Shown here piece by piece: positions 1-11,122 of a stretch of 64,000 bases of DNA. The stretch spans positions 79,109,987 through 79,173,986 of the forward strand of contig NC_083873.1 of NCBI RefSeq assembly GCF_032452875.1, read 5' to 3'. The number at the start of each line of letters is the position of its first letter. Within the stretch, counting starts at the first letter, position 1. The notes below the pieces were generated by a model, which saw only the letters and a program-made list of their open reading frames with translations, was not told the origin of the DNA and made no database searches. Source of the DNA: Bos javanicus (lineage: Eukaryota > Chordata > Mammalia > Artiodactyla > Bovidae). The position numbers and the translations under genes are program-made.

Positions 1-1137
1 GCCAACATCTACTGGAAAATCAAAAAAGCAAGAGAGTTCCAGAAAAAATCTGTTTCTGCTTTACTGAATATGCCAAAGCCTTTGAAGTGTGGATCACAAT
101 ATACTGTGAAAAATTCTGAGAGATGGGAATACTGAGCCACCTGACCTTCGTCTTGAGAAACCTATATGCAGGCCAGGAAGCAACAGTTAGAACTGGACAT
201 GGAACAACAGACTGGTTCCAAATTGGGAAAGGAGTATGTCAAGACTGTATACTGTCACCCTGCTTATTTAACTTATATGTAGAGTATATCATGAGAAACT
301 CTGGGATGGATGAATCACAAGCTGGAATCAAGATTCCTGGGAGAAATAACAATAACTTCAGATATGCAGATGACACCACCCTTATGGCAGAACGTGAAGA
401 AGAACTCAAGAGCCTCTTGATAAAAGTGAAAGAGGAGAGTGAAAAAGTTGCCTTAAAGCTCAACATTCAGAAAACTAAGATCATGGCATCTGGCCCCATC
501 ACTTCATGGCAAATAGATGGGGAAACAGTGGAAACAGTGGCTGACTTTATATTTTTGGGCTCCAAAACCACTACAGATGGTGATTGCAGCCATGAAATTA
601 AAAGACTCTTACTCCTTGGAAGAAAAGTTATGGACAACCTAGATAGCATATTAAAAAGCAGAGACACTATCTTACCAACAAAGGCCTGTCTAGTCAAGGC
701 TATGGTTTTTCCAGTGGTCATGTAAGGATCTGAGAGTTGGACTATAAAGAAAGCTGAGCATAGAAGAATTGATGCTTTTGAACTGTGGTATTGGAGAATC
801 CTTTGGACTGCAAGGAGATCCAACCAGTCCATCCTAAAGGAGATCAATCCTGGGTGTTCACTGGAAGGACTGATGTTGAAGCTGAAACTCCAATACTTTG
901 ACCACCTGATGCAAAGAAGTAACTCATTGGAAAAGACCCTGATGCTGGGAAAGATTGAGGGTAGGAGGAAAACGGGATGGCAGAGGATGATATGGTTGGA
1001 TGGAATCACCGACTCAATGGACATGAGTTTGGGTAAGCTCGGGGAGTCAGTGATGGACAGGGAGGCCATGTGCTGTGGTTCATGGGGTCTCAAAGAGTCG
1101 GACACGGCTGAGCAACTGAACTGAACTGAACTGAACT
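1..1137 (+). mobile_element. BovB (RTE-type LINE), 3' part, cut by the window edge
   Basis: This is the 3' part of a BovB retrotransposon. It covers the end of the reverse transcriptase (RT) domain, the RT C-terminal region and the 3' UTR, and ends in the diagnostic tandem tail (ctgaa)n at about 1114-1137. An open stretch at 123-725 (200 codons) keeps the RT active-site block: a GKGVCQDCILSPCLFN-type motif followed by YADD at codons 81-84 (nt 363-374). It ends at a TAA where other copies read a Tyr codon (gtcatgtatgg has become gtcatgtaagg), so this is a nonsense mutation and not the natural terminus. Downstream frames are shifted, so the copy is dead. The left boundary lies outside the window. 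Confidence 0.95.
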
Positions 1138-1480
1138 CTTATACTAAGCTTTTAAGTCATTACAATTTGTTTAGATTTTTAAAGTCAGATATTATCAAAA
1201 TGTTATGTAATTATGCCTAAGTTCTATGGGTTTGTCTATAGTTGCATAACTATTAATACTTCCAAAATCAAGATACAGATCATCACCTTAAATCCACATC
1301 CATGTTTCTTAGCATTCAATCCATGCCACCTATCCTCAGTCCTGATCTGATTTCAGTAATGATAGTATTGTTGTGTCCAGAATATATGAATGGAATCATG
1401 CATCATGAAGCCTTCTTTTACATAGCATAATAGTTTTCAGTTTCACTAGTGTTGCTAAATGTATCTGTAGCTTGTCCATC
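1138..1480. other. Diverged ancient repeat, possibly an L1M 3' end; no gene
   Basis: This spacer lies between two convergent BovB copies. The stretch around 1250-1460 (aatcaagatacagatcat, then gaatatatgaatggaatcatgca) resembles the 3' part of old mammalian L1 families. The match is from memory and weak. No open frame is credible. Confidence 0.35.
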
Positions 1481-1481
1481 A

Positions 1482-2699
1482 GTCAGTTCAGTTAAGTTGC
1501 TCAGTCATATTCAACTCTTTGCGACCCCATGAACTGCAACATGCCAGGCCTCCCTGTCCATCACCAACTCCTGGAGTCCACCCAAACTCATGTCCATTGA
1601 GTCGGTGATGCCATCCAACCATCTCATCCTCTGTTGTCCCCTTCTCCTCCTGTCCTCAATCTTTCCCAGCATCAGGATCTTTTCCAATGAGTCAGCTCTT
1701 TGCATCAGGTGGCCAAAGTATTGGAGTTTCAGCTTCAACATCAGTCCTTCCAAAGAACACCTAGGACTGATCTCCTTTAGGATAGACTGACTGGATCTCC
1801 TTGCAGTCCAAGGGACTCTCAAGAGTCTTCTCCAACACTACAGTTCAAAAGCATCAGTTCTTCGGCATTCTACTTTCTTTATAGTCCAACTCTCACACCC
1901 ATACATGATCACTGGAAAAACCAAAGCCTTGACTAGATGGACCTTTGTTGGCAAAGTAATGTCTTTGCTTTTTAATATGCTGTCTAAATTGGTCATAACT
2001 TTCCTTCCAAGGAGTAAGTATCTTTTAATTTCATGGCTGCAATCGTGATCCACAGTGATTTTGGAGCCCAGAAAAGTAAAGTCAGCCACTGTTTCCCCAT
2101 CTATTTCCCATGAAGTGATGGGACCAGATGCCATGATCTTAGTTTTCTGAATGTTGACCTTTAAGCCAACTTTTTCACTCTCCACTTTCACTTTCATCAA
2201 GAGGCTCTTGAGTTCTTCTTTACTTTTTGCCATAACGTTGGTGTCATCTGCATATCTGAGGTTATTGATATTTCTCCTGGCAATCTTGATTCCAGCTTGT
2301 GCTTCCTCCAGCCCAGCATTTCTCATGATGTACTCTGCATATAAGTTAAATAAGCAGGGTGACAATATACAGCCTTGATGTAGTCCTTTCCTATTTGGAA
2401 CCAGTCTGTTGTTCCATGTCCAGTTCTGCTTCCTGACCTGCACACAGATTTCTCAAGAGGCAGGTCAGGTGGTCTGGTATTCCCATCTCTTTCAGAATTT
2501 TCCACAGTTTATTGTGATCCACACAGTCAATGGCTTTGGCATAGTCAACAAAGCAGAAATAGATGTTTTTCTGGAACTCTCTTGCTTTTTTGATGTTCCA
2601 GCGGCATTGGCAATTGGATATCAGGTTCCTCTGCCTTTTCTAAAACCAGCTTGAACATCTGGAAGTTCAAGTTTCACATATTGCTGAAGCCTGGCTTGT
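1482..2699 (-). mobile_element. BovB LINE, 5'-truncated, antisense
   Basis: The 3' tail (cagttcagttaagtt) is at the left and the 5' truncation is near 2699, inside the RT domain (AFRKGRGTRDQ-type region). The longest remaining frame, complement 1838-2443 (201 codons), contains RLHQGCILSPCLFNLYAEY followed by RYADDTNVMA, the RT palm with its YADD box. Frames break on both sides. It faces the copy at 1-1137 tail to tail, so the pair forms a long inverted repeat. Confidence 0.95.
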
Positions 2700-3002
2700 T
2701 CATAACAAGTTTTAATTTAATTTTTAATGCATTCCTTCCAATGGAAAGATTCATGGAAATCTCTGTTAATCTTATTATTAGAACTAAGTTTGAAAGTATC
2801 ATGAAAATAAAAGAGGCAACTTTTCAAATATAAGAAAAATAACTGCCACTTATAATAAGTCTTTATAACAGTTTTTGAAGCAACTGAAGAATGATAAATA
2901 TCATTCACCTATATCTACATATTGATCATAAAAGACTGTATAATTCAGAACACATTAACTAAAAATATAAAAATTTGGGTATATATTGAAGTGTGAATTG
3001 AG
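2700..3002. other. Unique AT-rich DNA; no gene
   Basis: This is AT-rich sequence without a recognisable repeat, RNA or credible reading frame. Confidence 0.5.
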
Positions 3003-3211
3003 GTGTAGTGAAAGTGAAAGTCACTCAGTTGTGTCCCACTCTTTGCAACCCCATGGACTATACAGCCCATGGAATTCTCCAGGCCAGAATCCTGGAGTAG
3101 GTAGCCATTTCCTTCTCCAAGGGATCTCTGCAACCCAGGGATGCAACCCAGGTCTCCCGCATTGCAAGAGTATTATTTACCAGCAGAGCCATCAAGGAAG
3201 CCCATAAAGAT
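3003..3211 (-). mobile_element. Bov-tA SINE (antisense)
   Basis: The tRNA-derived head lies at the right (complement of ggcttcc...ctggtaaataatactc). The Bov-A body lies at the left (actcagttgtgtcccactctt, gagtaggtagccatttccttctcc). It is clearly diverged from the usual consensus, so it is an older copy. It directly abuts a BovB fragment on its right. Confidence 0.88.
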
Positions 3212-3213
3212 CC

Positions 3214-3540
3214 TTATTGGAATTGGTGATGCCATCGAACCATCTCATCATCTGTCACCCTATCCTCCTTCTTCCTTCAATCTTTCCAGCATCAGGGTCT
3301 TTTTCAATGAGACAGCTGTCCACAACAAGTGGCCCAAGTATTACAGCTTCAGCTTCAACTTCAGTCTGTCCAATGAATATTCAGAGTTTATTTCCTTTAG
3401 GACTGACTAGTTTGATCTCCTTGCTGTCCAAGGAACTTTCAAGAGTCTTCTCCAGCACCACAGTTTGAAAGCATCAGTTCTTCGGAGCCCTGCCTTCTTT
3501 ATGGTTCAACTTTTTACAGTCCAACTTTCTCCTTTATTTG
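3214..3540 (-). mobile_element. BovB LINE fragment, diverged, antisense
   Basis: This is the internal 3' region of BovB (gatgccatcgaaccatctcatcatctgt ... cagttcttcgg), without the terminal (TTCAG)n tail. Many substitutions and small indels make it older than the copy at 1482-2699. Confidence 0.85.
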
Positions 3541-3557
3541 AGTTCAGTTTCATGGAT

Positions 3558-3792
3558 TTATGTTCCTTACATGCTACATGCTAAGTTGCTTCAGTCTTGT
3601 CCCACTCTGCGACCCTATGGACTGTAGCTCACCAGGGCTGCTCTATCCTTGGATTCTCCAAGCAAGAATACTGAAGTGGTTGCCATTTCTTTCTCCAGAG
3701 GATCTTCCCAACCCAGCGATTGAACCTGGGTCTCCTGTGTTGCAGGCAGATTCTTTACTCTCTGAGCCTCCAGGGAAGCCCTTATGTTCCTT
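3558..3792 (-). mobile_element. Bov-tA SINE with target-site duplication
   Basis: The SINE body is at about 3569-3781, in antisense, with the tRNA-like head at the right. The 11-bp direct repeat ttatgttcctt lies at 3558-3568 and 3782-3792, which marks a complete retroposed unit. Confidence 0.9.
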
Positions 3793-3959
3793 GGGCATCC
3801 TAGTAATTCTTTCCTGACTTTATCTGCCCTTTCTGGAAATACTTTCAGTTGAATTTTTCTCCATAGTCTGGCTACAAAAGTTGATGTTCCTTAGGTATGT
3901 ATTTTAGAATCTTTTTTCTTTGGACTTGATTTTCACTCCTTGACTTTATTTAACATCCA

Positions 3960-4640
3960 CACATCATGACCATATATGTAACATAATTTCAACAAAAGTA
4001 TCCAATCAAATGCCTCTTTTGTGTTTAAAAATATGAATGATAAATTTACTAAAATATCCAGCTAGATATCCAGCAGGAATCTCCAATACACGTTTAAAAA
4101 TAAACTTCCTCTCTCCCTTCCCTTATTTCCTCATCTATCTTCAGCCTCACTGAATGACACTATACTATACTCAACTTCTTTATCCAGACACCTGGGGTTT
4201 GTATGAAATTGCTTCTTGTCCCTTAAACCAAATTCAGTTACCAGACCTTGGTTTGTTAACTCTTTTTCCTACATACCTGTACTTCCTCAGTTTTTCTTCC
4301 TTTCTACCTTAACTGTCACTTGTATTTTGATCTTAATACAGTATCATCCTAGGTTGCTACTTGCCCTGTGCCTCCCATCTTGTACATTAAAATATTTTTG
4401 CCTTCTCAGGAATAATATTTTATTCATGCCACTCACCTGTTGATTATCCATACCCCTAGGAAAATCCAGGCTATCATGTTCTAATGTTTATGATCCATCA
4501 CCAATCATCTCTGTAGTTTCATCTTTCAATAATTACCCTTCCCTTTCTGTGTTAAACTTTACCAAAAGAGCCTCAGCTCTTTGCTTTCACTTACAGTCTT
4601 TTCTGCCTTGGGCAACTTCTTATGTGCCAACTTAATTTTA
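3960..4640. repeat. Possible diverged L2-type LINE remnant; no gene
   Basis: Pyrimidine-rich sequence contains blocks reminiscent of the L2 3' region: tcactgaatgacactata, then gacacctggggttt, then cagttaccagaccttgg, in the expected order. The recognition is by memory and the divergence is high. No coding capacity. Confidence 0.4.
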
Positions 4641-4719
4641 CTCTTGTTTAAAAGAAACCTTAATATCATCTTCTAAATGAAAATTTGCCTGATCCTCCTA
4701 CATTAGGGTTTTATTTTTA

Positions 4720-5130
4720 GTATATTCTTAGTTTTCTATTGCTGTTACAGCAAATTAGCACAAATTTAATGGTTCAAAACCTCACATATTTATTATCTTA
4801 TAGTTCTTTAGAAGCCCAGCAAAAGTTTGATAAAGAGTCAATAGAACTACATCCTTTCTGGAGGCTATAGGGAATAATCTACTTTTTTGCCTTTTTCAGC
4901 TTCCACAGGCTGTCCTCTTCCCCACCTCAGGAACACATTTCTCCATATTCAAATCAGCAACATCACATCTCTCTGATTCTTCTTCCACAGCAAAATCTCA
5001 ATTTGCTAACAGCTGGGAAAACATTTCTGATTTTTAAAAACCTATGTGTTAGATTGGACCCAAGTACATAACCCATTTGTTCTATCTATCACAATTTGAA
5101 GATTGTAGAGATTAGGACATCAGAGCTAGA
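4720..5130. repeat. Ancient interspersed repeat of unassigned family
   Basis: The stretch attgctgttacagcaaatt ... cacatatttattatcttatagttct ... tccttctggaggctatagg follows an old mammalian repeat also seen at about 34.55-34.77 kb and 47.24-47.60 kb in this window. I do not assign the family. Confidence 0.45.
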
Positions 5131-6080
5131 GCATTATGATAAGGATATCTTTGGAAAACCACTATCATACCCACTGCAGTTCCCAATTTATTTTTACTTC
5201 TCCCTTCAATGTTTGTGTAACATCACTGCATTTTTTACTGAATGCCTATTTTCTTAGGTATTCTGTGAAGTGTATGTTTGAACTTTGCTTCCTACTCCCT
5301 GGAAAACAGAGTTCTTCTTAAATTTGTTAATCAAAGAAATGGCTACCTAGGACTTGGCTGCAAATGAACATTTCAAAAATATTGTGACATATAATAAAAG
5401 TTACTTTATAATACTTTTACCTATGAAATACATTAGTCTCTTCCATTTTTGCCTAAAAACTCCTTTCGTTAGAGGTCAGCATCTATAGGGAAAGAACAAC
5501 CAATGGAGGCCATTGGTATTATTTGAGCTATTCTCCTACATGAGTTAATGACTAGCAGATTATGGAGTCTTTTCTCCCCAACAAGTAACACCCAATTTCT
5601 ATTTAATGGAAATTCATTCCATATATACTTCCAAAATATTTTTAAAATTAAGATATTATTATGATTGTATTCTTTTTAAAAATATTTCATATATCTTCAT
5701 GGGAAATTTCATGAAAAATAAGAAAAGAGATAATCATCAATGGCTTCTTGCATAGGTCTTCCTCTAACCTGAAATAAATTCTGCTTCCTCTTATTTTTGT
5801 TAGGCATGCTGTTTATTATTTTCATTTTATTTTTAATAAAATTCATATCATACAGTTACATATTGAATTTGGACAATAGGTGATTCTGGAATAGAACTAG
5901 ATAGCAAGACATGAAGAAGGGAGAAGCCAAGATAGATATTGTTCCTGTTTTCTGCCTTGAGTAGTATCTGTCTCCAGCAATGGATATATCTCTTAATAGG
6001 GTTTCAGATTCTATCATGTACCTGTCTGTCTTTTGTTTTGCTCTCAGGTTTATGATATATTCATAATTTTATCACCAACT
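5131..6080. other. Unique AT-rich DNA; no gene
   Basis: I see no repeat family, RNA gene or supported reading frame. The 61-codon frame at 5136-5321 has no features. Confidence 0.5.
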
Positions 6081-6379
6081 CATGTTTGGCTTGGAGAAGG
6101 CAATGGCACCCCATTCCAGCACTCTTGCCTGGAAAATCCCATGGATGGAGGAGCCTGGTGGGCCGCAGTCCATGGGATTACTAAGAGTTGGACATGACTG
6201 AGCGACTTCACTTTCATTTTTCACTTTCATGCATTGGAGAAGGAAATGGCAATCCACTCCAGTGTTCTTGCCTGGAGAATCCCAGGGACGGGGAGCCTGG
6301 TGGGCTACCGTCTATGGGGTGGGTCGCATAGAGTCGGACACGACTGAAGTGACTTAGCAGCAGCAGCATGTTTGGCTTG
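6081..6379 (+). mobile_element. Bov-A2 SINE with 13-bp target-site duplication
   Basis: The element at 6094-6366 is two Bov-A monomers joined by the linker cactttcatttttcactttcatgc and ends in (agc)n. The 13-bp direct repeat catgtttggcttg flanks it at 6081-6093 and 6367-6379. It is well preserved and relatively young. Confidence 0.95.
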
Positions 6380-6840
6380 ACTTTTCATCATTTTAATTCA
6401 TGTCATGAATTGAATTCTCCTTGAACTAGTCATATATTTATTTTCTAGTTCAGAATCTAACATATACTTGTTTTATGTGCACATATTTAAAACATATGGT
6501 GATTTCTTAGGCACATGTTTAAAACAGTTCTGAATAATACATAATGCTCTATTTTAACAATAAAATATTTAATTTTTTTCTTGGAAGGGGCAGTTGAACA
6601 ATATAAAATGTTAGGCATATGGATGGAAATAGTCAAATATTTACTTAAACACTGTAAATATATTCAAAATATGCTATACATAATATAGATACTCTGAGAT
6701 AGTTTAGTTTCCTCTCTCATTTATGTCATGTTTTTAAATAAAATTCCTAGTATGCATCTTTGATATTAGTGACTTAATTATCAACAGAGCTTCTTCAGAG
6801 TTAAGAATCTGATGATTTTCTACAGTACATAGTCCTCATG
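6380..6840. other. Unique AT-rich DNA; no gene
   Basis: This is AT-rich, with no recognisable repeat and no credible frame. Confidence 0.5.
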
Positions 6841-6841
6841 C

Positions 6842-7335
6842 CAAAAGCAGAGACATTACTTTGCCAACAAAGGTCCATCTAGTCAAGGCTATGGTTTTTC
6901 CAGTGGTCATATATGGATGTGAGAGTTGGACTGTGAAGAAAGCTGAGCGCCGAAGAATTGATGCTTTTGAACTGTAGTGTTGGAGAAGACTCTTGAGAGT
7001 CCCTTGGACTGCAAGGAGATCCAACCAGTCCATTCTGAAGGAGATCAGCCCTGGGATTTCTTTGGAGGGAATAATGCTGAAGTTGAAACTCCATTACTTT
7101 GTCCACCTTATGCAAAGAGTTGACTCATTGGAAAAGACTCTGATGCTGGGAGGGATTGGGGGCAGGAGGAGAAGGGAACGACAGAGGATGAGATGGCTGG
7201 ATGGCATCACTGACTCAACGGACGTGAGTCTGAGTGAACTCCAGGGGTTGGTGATGGACAGGGAAGCCTGGCATGCTGTGATTCATGGGGTCGCAAAGAG
7301 TCGGACGCGACTGAACTGAACTGAACTGAACTGTT
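6842..7335 (+). mobile_element. BovB LINE, 3' end only
   Basis: It starts at aaaagcagagacattac in the RT C-terminal region and ends in ctgaactgaactgaactg. A 108-codon frame at 6993-7319 is the decayed 3' region (gagaagggaacgacagagga) and has no separate function. No convincing target-site duplication was found. Confidence 0.93.
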
Positions 7336-7939
7336 GAAGACAGATTTTTCTTTTTTTGGGATAAGGGTAAGATGAAGATTTAATCCCACAACTAGACATT
7401 TACATATGTTTTGACAGATACTTTTCCACTCGTTCTGGTGGTATTTATCTGTACTTTAAGCATATTTTTATTGCTTTCAGTAATGATTTGTAATAAAATT
7501 AAATTCCTACAATTTCATGTTCATACTATTATAAATAACTACTGAACTTGTGTTATAATTAAGCTCCTTTTAAAATAAAATCAATTCCAACAGGTGTTTT
7601 GCATAATCAATCAATGCTATAAATAACTGAGATTTGAACTATTAAATCTTCCTGAAATAGAACTTGGTCATTTAACTTCATTAATTTTGAAAGTGCTTTA
7701 CAAGAGGCTTTGTAAGAACTCTTGCGAATTTTTTTTGAGGTAACATCACATCACTTTTCAGGCATATGTCAGAAACAAACCTACCCTTGGTCCATGTATA
7801 TCTTGACAGGAAATAGAATGCTTTAAATTGCATTAATAATATATTAGAAATGTGCCAAATTAGCAAAATAAGAAAGAAGGGTTGCCTCACGTATTAACAA
7901 ACATTTTAAATTATTAAAATAAGGTATGTTTCTTTTTTA
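7336..7939. other. Unique AT-rich DNA; no gene
   Basis: I see no repeat of known family and no credible frame. Confidence 0.5.
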
Positions 7940-8650
7940 TTTTAGGTTATTAGAGAATATTGAGCCGAGTTCCATGTGCTATACAGTAGGTATTTAAATA
8001 TAACAGTGTGTACATATCAATCCCAAATTCTCAATCTATCTATCCCCTCTACTCTCCTCTATTTGGAAATCATAATTTATTCTCTAAGTCTCTACTTCAC
8101 TTAGTATGATAATCTCCAGGTCCATCCATGTTGCTGCAAATGGCATTATTTCATTCTTTTTCATGGCTAAGTAATACTCCATTGTATATATTACCACATC
8201 TTCTTTATCCATTTATCTGTTGATAGATATTTAGGTTGCTTGCATGTCTTGGTTATTGTTAACAGTGCTGCTATGAACATTGAGGTGTATGTATCTGTCG
8301 ACCATCTTGAAAAGTATAGTCATTTTGGCAATATTTATTTTCCAATCAAAGAATATGGTGTATCTTTCCATCTGTTTGTGTCATCTTATATTTCTTTCAT
8401 CTGTATCTATTTACAGTTTTTAGAGTACAGGTCTTTTGTCTCCTTAGGTATTTTATTCTTTTAGACATGATGGTATATAGGATAATTTAATTTCTCTTTC
8501 TAATCTCTGTTAGTGTATAGAAATGCAACAGATTTCTGTATGTTAATTTTGTATCCTGCAACTTTTCCAAATTCATTGAGTTATATTAAGAGTAGTTTTA
8601 TGGCAGCATCTTTGGGATTTTCTATCTATACCATCTTTGGGATTATGGTA
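7940..8650 (-). mobile_element. Old L1 LINE, antisense, segment 1 (3' UTR and ORF2 C-terminal part)
   Basis: The stretch ttccatgtgctatacagtagg is typical of older L1 3' ends in antisense. It is followed by ccaggtccatccatgttgctgcaaatggc and gctaagtaatactccattgtatat, the complement of the ORF2 C-terminus. The copy continues after the LTR insertion at about 9853. Diverged, with no open frame. Confidence 0.85.
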
Positions 8651-9852
8651 TCATGTTGATAGCTTATGTTGAACTGTGTTAGATTCGTGATTTCCGAAGA
8701 AGATTTAGGTTGGGGTCAGGGACCAGGCTTGATCACTCAAGAACTTTTGTGTAGCAGACTTTTAATAAAGTAAGAAAAGGTACAGAGAAAGCTTCTGACA
8801 TAGACATCAGAATTGGGATGGAGAGTGCCCCCCTCACTAGTCTTAAAAAAGGGAGCTATATACTTTTTCAATTTGTTATTATAGTAAATCAAAAGAAGGT
8901 CTCAAGGTTGTAAATATCTTACAAGACCCACTGCCACAATTTATGTTTTAAGATGGAAAGATTCAGTCAGCTCAGTCACTCAGTCGTGTCCAACTCTTTG
9001 CGACCCCATGAATCACAGCACGCCAGGCTTCCCTATTCATCACCAATTCCCGGAGTTCACTCAGACTCACATCCATCGAATTGGTGATCCCATCCAGCTA
9101 TCTCATCCTCTGTCGTCCCCTTCTCCTCCTGCCCCCAATCCCTCCCAGCATCAGAGTCCTTTCCAATGAGTCAACTCTTCCAATGAGGTGACCAAAGCAC
9201 TGGAGTTTCAGCTTCAGCATCACTCCCTCCAAAGAAATCCCAGGGCTGATCTCCTTCAGAATGAACTGGTTAGATCTCCTTGCAGCCCAAGGGACTGTAA
9301 GGAGTCTTCTCCAACACTACCGTTCAAAAGTATCAATTCTTCAGTGCTCAGCTTTCTTCACAGTCCATCTCTCACATCCATACATGACCACACGAAAAAC
9401 CATAGGCTTGACTAGGTGGACCTTTGTTGGCAAAGTAATGTCTCTGCTTTTCAATATGCTATCTAGGTTGGTCATAACTTTTCTTCCAAGGAGCAAGCTT
9501 AATTTCATGGCTGCAGTCACCATCTGCAGTGATTTTGGAGCCCAAAAAAATAAAGTCTGGCACTTTTCCCACTGTTTCCCCATCTGTTTCCCATGAAATT
9601 ATGGGACCAGATGCCATCATATTTGTTGATGAAAAGATGGAAAGATTAGAACTAACAAAGGAAAGATCTTACCAGACCCACTCCCATAACAAGACAACAA
9701 GATTAGTCAGAAGGTTCCTGTTAAGGAGAAACATACCTTGGAGCAAAAAACATTGTTATATTGATTTGTCCTTTTCTCCTTGAGAGCCCCAGGCCCCTTT
9801 CTCCTCCTAGGGGACCCCAGACTTCTTATCAACCTGCCTAGGAGTTGATTCT
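8651..9852 (-). mobile_element. Solo LTR of an endogenous retrovirus, probably class I, interrupted by a BovB
   Basis: This non-L1 DNA splits the old L1. Read in antisense, the left end looks like a gammaretrovirus-type R/U5: tttattaaaagtctgct, then gagtgatcaagcctggtccc, then tcttcggaaatcacgaatc. The right part (ccttgagagccccaggcccc ... aacctgcctaggagttgatt) would be the start of U3. There are no gag, pol or env sequences beside it, so it is a solo LTR. Exact ends and family are uncertain; no clean short target duplication was found. A BovB (8964-9633) lies inside. Confidence 0.6.
8950..9647 (-). mobile_element. BovB LINE inside the LTR, with 14-bp target-site duplication
   Basis: The BovB 3' end is in antisense at 8964-9633, flanked by aagatggaaagatt at 8950-8963 and 9634-9647. 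The tail is short (cagtcagctcagtc). It is truncated just after gggaccagatgccatcat, so only the RT C-terminal region and the 3' UTR are present. The duplication proves that it landed in an LTR already fixed in the old L1. Confidence 0.92.
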
Positions 9853-10504
9853 TTCAATATCATCTGCAAATAGTTTTACTTCTTTTCCAGCTTGGATTCT
9901 TTTTTTTCTACTGATTGCCATGGAAAGACTTTAAAACTATGTTAAACCAAAGTGCTGAGAGTGGATATCCTTATCTTGTTCATCTTAGAGGAAATGCTGT
10001 CAGCTTTTCACCACTGCCTATGATGCAGATTTGTCATATATGACCTTTATTGAGGTATTTTCCCTCATGCCCTCTTTCTGGAGAGTTTTTATCATAATTG
10101 GGTATTGAATTCTGTCAAAAGCTTTTTCTGCATCTATAGAGTTGATCACATGGCTTTTATTCTTCAATGTGTTGATCTGTGTGTGTTATACTGATTGATT
10201 TATGGATATTAAAAAACTCTTGGATCCCTGAGGTCAATCCCACTTGATCATGGTGTATGATCCTTTCAAAGTATTGTTGGATTTGGACTGCTAGAGTTCT
10301 TTGGATGATTTTTGTTGTCTATGTTCATCAGTGATACTGGCCTGTAATTTTTTTCTTTTTTTCTGTGGTATCTTTCTTTGGTTTTGATATAGGGGTGATG
10401 GTGGCCTCATTGAATAAGCTTAGGAGCATTCCTTACTCTGCAATTTTTTGGAAGAATTTCAGAAGTATAGGTCTTAACTCCTCTCTGTTTGATAACATTC
10501 ACTG

Positions 10505-10826
10505 TGAAGCCATCTGAAGTGAAAGAAAGTGAAATTTTCTCAGTTGTGTCTGACTCTTTGTGACCCCATAGACTATACAGCCCAAGGAATTCTCCTATCC
10601 AGGATACTGAAGTGGGTAGCCATTCCCTTCTCCAGGGGATCTTCCCAACCCAGGGATGAAAATAAAGTCTCCCGCATTGGTGGCAACCAGAGAAGCCCAG
10701 GAATACTGGAATGGGCAGCCTATCCCTTCTCCAGGAGATCATCCTCACCCAGGAATCAAACCGGGGTATCCTGCATTGCAGATGGATTTTTTAACAACTG
10801 AGCTACCAGGGAAGCCCATGAAGCCA
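10505..10826 (-). mobile_element. Bov-tA SINE, two-headed form (Bov-tA3-like)
   Basis: The antisense element at 10513-10818 has a Bov-A body, a tRNA-like head around 10640-10700 and, further right, a second partial body and a second head ending in gagctaccagggaagccc. The host L1 word tgaagcca is duplicated at 10505-10512 and 10819-10826. The same two-unit layout recurs at 46.88-47.22 kb, so it is a subfamily architecture and not a local duplication. Confidence 0.85.
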
Positions 10827-10829
10827 ACT

Positions 10830-11122
10830 AGTCCTGGATTTTTTTTTTTAATTTTATTTTATTTTTAAACTTTACATAATTGTATTAGTTTTGCCAAATA
10901 TCAAAATCAATCCGCCACAGGCATACATGTGTTCCCCATCCTGAACCCTCCTCCCTCCTCCCTCCCCACACCATCCCTCTGGGTCGTTCCAGTGCACCAG
11001 CCCCAAGCATCCAGTATCGCGCATCGAACCTGGACTGGCAATTCGTTTCTTACATGATATTCTACATGTTTCAATGTCACTCTCCCAAATCTTCCCAAAT
11101 TAAACTGGAGTCCTGGATTTTT
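10830..11122 (-). mobile_element. Young bovid L1 3' end, 5'-truncated, with 14-bp target-site duplication
   Basis: Antisense L1 3' UTR (poly-T, then tttaaactttacataattgtattag, then the C-rich ccctcctccctcctccctcc) occupies about 10844-11108. The direct repeat agtcctggattttt lies at 10830-10843 and 11109-11122. It was inserted into the old L1, next to the two-headed SINE. Confidence 0.92.

Noticed and set aside
1114..1137. Direct repeats (ctgaa)n as a CRISPR or regulatory array
   Set aside because: This is the constant 3' tail of BovB elements, seen at most copies, with no spacers.
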